64,000 nucleotides of DNA. Source: Neisseria perflava. GTDB taxonomy: Bacteria; Pseudomonadota; Gammaproteobacteria; Burkholderiales; Neisseriaceae. Below are positions 61,898 through 64,000 of the stretch, in pieces (position 1 is the first letter of the stretch; each line of letters begins with the position of its first letter). The position numbers were made by a program, and so were the translations under genes. The DNA lies in contig NZ_CP136962.1 in assembly GCF_002863305.2 (NCBI RefSeq), positions 1,674,001 through 1,738,000 on the forward strand, read 5' to 3'. The notes under the pieces were generated by a model that saw nothing but the letters and a program-made list of their open reading frames with translations, did not search any database and had not been told where the DNA came from.

Positions 61898-62698
61898 TTA
61901 AGCCGAAAAAGCCTTATATGCCATTGAAACGATAATCAGCAAAACCGTTACGACCAAAACCTTACGAATAACTTCCCCGTTTGAATTGATAGCATGGAGG
62001 CTGCCAAAATGGTTACCCAACAAATTTGCCAAAATCATCGGGATTCCGATTAGGAACGCCATTTTCCCTGCTATCAAGAAAGCAACAAATGCCCCGATAT
62101 TAGAAGCAAAATTGAAAATCTTGGAAGTAGCCGAAGCCTGCAACAACGACAATTTGTTAATGACAAACAAAGCAATGATGAAAATACTGCCCGTGCCCGG
62201 TCCGAAAAAACCATCATAAAAACCAACAATCAGACAAGTTAAAAATACGGCGATAACGGATTTTTTTATCTCGCCACGCTCGTCTTCTTTTTTCAGCAAA
62301 ACGCCTTTGAACAAAGTTGCCAGCAAGCCTATGGGCAAAAACGCAAGAATAATGTAATTGATGGTTTCCACCGGAAGAATCAAAATGACTTTTGCACCGA
62401 CAAATGCCCCAATTAAAGCCGCAACAATACCAACCGGCACAATATGCCATACGATCGAACTGCTCTTCATAAAGTTTTTAATCGCAGCCACCGTACCGAT
62501 GGTACTCACCAATTTTTCCTGTGCCAACGCGACCTGCGGCGGTAAACCTACCATCAAAAATGCGGGAATCAAAATCAGCCCGGCTCCGCCCGCAATAGCA
62601 TCAACGTAACCCGCAATTAAAGACGCAGCAACCAGCAAGAAAAGGCCGAGATAAAAATAATCGGCAATAATGCTGCCGGGAATAAATAATTGTTCCAT
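61898..62698 (-). CDS. TSUP-family (TauE/SafE) membrane permease
   Basis: 266 residues from the ATG at 62698 (MEQLFIPGSIIAD); a 37-codon upstream extension is unlikely. Eight or so hydrophobic segments; AGYVDAIAGGAGLILIPAFL and GFYDGFFGPGTGSIFIIAL are the two repeat signatures of the TauE/SafE sulfite-exporter superfamily. The substrate is likely an organosulfur or C2 anion, unproven. Confidence 0.92.
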   Translation of the reverse strand: MEQLFIPGSIIADYFYLGLFLLVAASLIAGYVDAIAGGAGLILIPAFLMVGLPPQVALAQEKLVSTIGTVAAIKNFMKSSSIVWHIVPVGIVAALIGAFVGAKVILILPVETINYIILAFLPIGLLATLFKGVLLKKEDERGEIKKSVIAVFLTCLIVGFYDGFFGPGTGSIFIIALFVINKLSLLQASATSKIFNFASNIGAFVAFLIAGKMAFLIGIPMILANLLGNHFGSLHAINSNGEVIRKVLVVTVLLIIVSMAYKAFSA

Positions 62699-63184
62699 GG
62701 ATTGTTTCCTCTTGATTAAATTTAAATTTTTGTATGCAGGTAGTGTTTGCACGAAGTATCTGAGAAATAGTTGTCCCAAACACCCTAAACTCAATGTGTC
62801 AGGTAACATACTTCAGACTCCACACTCTCCTTGCAATCTTAAATACATATAATAATGACTAAAGAAATTTTTAATATGTTGATTAACATTGTCGATTTTG
62901 TCAACAATATTAATTTATGTAAAAATATACTATGAATTAGTTAATTTAATCAAGAAATTTCTTCTTTAAGAAATCGTTTGAAGCATGCTAAGATAAGACA
63001 GATGGCAGATCATATACTCTATACAACTTTTAAAAAATAAAGGCCGTCTGAAAATTAAATAGGTTTTCAGACGGCCTAAAATTTTTATTGTCTCATGTTC
63101 CAAATCATGTATATGTAAAACTTACAGTCCCATGGTTTAGATTCTCAACCGATATTCTGGGGACAATCAGGCAAATAAAAGTCG
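62699..63184. other. Intergenic region between the TSUP and DGC genes
   Basis: 486 AT-rich bases without a convincing gene. It contains an inverted DUS pair (63041-63054, 63064-63077) and a possible promoter region for the TSUP gene near 62850-62930. Confidence 0.5.
63041..63077. terminator. Inverted DUS pair downstream of the DGC gene
   Basis: AGGCCGTCTGAAAA and its complement, 9-nt loop, 108 bp past the stop at 63185 on the minus strand. Confidence 0.6.
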
Positions 63185-63565
63185 TTAACTGCTCAATACA
63201 TCGCCCTTCTTCGTCAAAACATATTGATAAACTTCTTCTACAGTAGCCTCGTCATAGCTTTTGCCAAAGCGTTTTTTGTAGCCCAGTTCGTATAGTTTCA
63301 CATGATGCCCTTCCGGGATTTCAACGCCCACATTTTCCAAACACGATTTAGCGCAATGCAGATGACAGCCGTCAATAACCAACATCGGCCGTCCGGACTG
63401 CGCTTTGCGCACCAACGGCGCGACTTTGCCGCCCACGCCGGAAATGCACGACATTTCAAATTCTCCGGCATGGTCTAGCGCCACGGCTGTGTTGTTGGCC
63501 AGCTGCGCCACATCGGAACATCCGGAACAAGAATAAATTAAGGGAAGCTCATTGCGGTTAGGCAT
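63185..63565 (-). CDS. DGC-domain putative zinc-binding protein
   Basis: 126 residues. The CSGCSD motif near the N-terminus and the IDGCHLHCAKSCLE segment (about 65-78) give the Cys/His pattern of the DGC family (DGC plus further Cys). The remainder is helical. The family is found near metal or arsenic-related genes, but no function is established and no such neighbour is seen here. The neighbouring genes give no further clue. Confidence 0.82.
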   Translation of the reverse strand: MPNRNELPLIYSCSGCSDVAQLANNTAVALDHAGEFEMSCISGVGGKVAPLVRKAQSGRPMLVIDGCHLHCAKSCLENVGVEIPEGHHVKLYELGYKKRFGKSYDEATVEEVYQYVLTKKGDVLSS

Positions 63566-63774
63566 TTTCTATTTTCTCCGGTAGCGGTTTTTATCTTTAT
63601 GTGTCCATCCATGGCTAGTCTGTCGGGCGCATCATGCGTGGTATGCGGATATTCGGGGTGCACCCGTTTTCTTTTTTCAGACGGCCACGGCTTATCCATT
63701 TACATATTAAAAGGCATCATAACCCAATACAATTAGACATGCCAGAACAAAGCAGATTGTACCTTCTAAAAAAT

Positions 63775-63822
63775 AAAGGCCGTCTGAAAACAGATAACGC
63801 TGCTTTTTCAGACGGCCTTTTT
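63775..63822. terminator. DUS terminator after the DUF2339 gene
   Basis: AAAGGCCGTCTGAAAACAG and its complement with one mismatch and a T tail, 18 bp past the stop at 63840 on the minus strand. Confidence 0.75.
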
Positions 63823-63839
63823 CTTTTGAAGATTAATGA

Positions 63840-64000
63840 TTAGGCTTTAGGTTCGCCATCATTCTCTGCTTTGGGCGGAACGGGTGCAAACCAACCGACC
63901 AGAAGCAGCAGCAAGCCGACGATGATGAAGGAGGCAATGCGCTCGATACCGCCGCTATTGGAAAGCTCGATTAGGAAGAGTTTGACGACCACGATGCCCA
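63840..64000 (-). CDS. DUF2339-family membrane protein, C-terminal end only
   Basis: The minus-strand frame enters from the window edge as GIVVVKLFLIELSNSGGIER and ends IVGLLLLLVGWFAPVPPK plus a short acidic tail at the stop 63840. VKLFLxxLSNSGGxER followed by GLLLLLVG is the C-terminus of the large multispanning DUF2339 proteins. About 53 codons are visible. Confidence 0.75.
   Translation of the reverse strand, partial: GIVVVKLFLIELSNSGGIERIASFIIVGLLLLLVGWFAPVPPKAENDGEPKA

Overview
The window is chromosomal DNA from a Neisseria species. The 12-mer DNA uptake sequence AGGCCGTCTGAA (AG-DUS dialect) occurs dozens of times, mostly as inverted pairs that form intergenic hairpins and terminators. 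Gene content (mntX, leuS, dnaJ, lysA-lptM-cyaY, glnE, tsaB-rimI, thiE/S/G, gapA) is typical of the genus. The AG dialect, rather than the AT-DUS of N. meningitidis and N. gonorrhoeae, points to a commensal of the N. subflava/flavescens type. This species guess is an inference.

Layout. 1-2.9 kb: mntX behind a candidate yybP-ykoY manganese riboswitch, then a lipoprotein, a cytochrome b561 and a membrane protein divergent from a marR gene across three operator-like palindromes. 2.9-6.9 kb: dnaJ and leuS. 7.0-9.8 kb: an AT-rich restriction-modification island with two adenine methyltransferases, a MutH/Sau3AI-like nuclease and an XRE controller. 9.8-18.5 kb: adhE, an MFS transporter, an NhaC-like antiporter, slyX, lysA, lptM, cyaY and luxS. 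18.7-31 kb: a secreted repeat protein; a beta-ketoacyl synthase / chain-length-factor-like protein / acyl carrier protein trio; rsmE; a SuhB-like phosphatase; a candidate small RNA; a YchJ-like protein; rsxB; a BtrH-like protein; two tandem SH3 paralogues; and an ABC-2 exporter. 31-41.6 kb: tRNA-Lys, apbC, glyS, thiO, glnE, yggX, a BI-1 protein and coaD.

41.7-49.8 kb: tRNA-Phe; a DarA/DarB-like locus (flavodoxin-like protein plus KAS III) with a GNAT protein, an unknown protein and a GST; tsaB-rimI with a uracil-DNA-glycosylase-like protein; and thiG, a yciI-like gene, thiS and thiE. 49.9-51.5 kb: a frameshifted PliG-like gene whose stop codon is abutted by a 1,061-bp IS1595-family element. 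That element has 21-bp inverted repeats and an exact 8-bp target duplication, and carries a SemiSWEET gene. 51.5-64 kb: mgtE, a LysR/cidA/cidB unit, a protein with a duplicated IRLDPREW motif, metS/metP, gapA, uvrD, a TSUP permease, a DGC-domain protein and the end of a DUF2339 gene.

Three themes stand out. First, the ACP-KAS-CLF trio, the BtrH-like acyltransferase with its ABC exporter, and the DarA/DarB pair could be parts of one unrecognised dialkylresorcinol or polyene-like lipid pathway dispersed over 25 kb. Second, DUS dialects foreign to the host (AGGTCGTCTGAA, and AGGCTGCCTGAA/GGCAGCCTGAA) mark the restriction island, the SH3/ABC block and one terminator, suggesting transfer between Neisseriaceae. 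Third, an insertion element appears to have moved a sugar-transporter gene as cargo.
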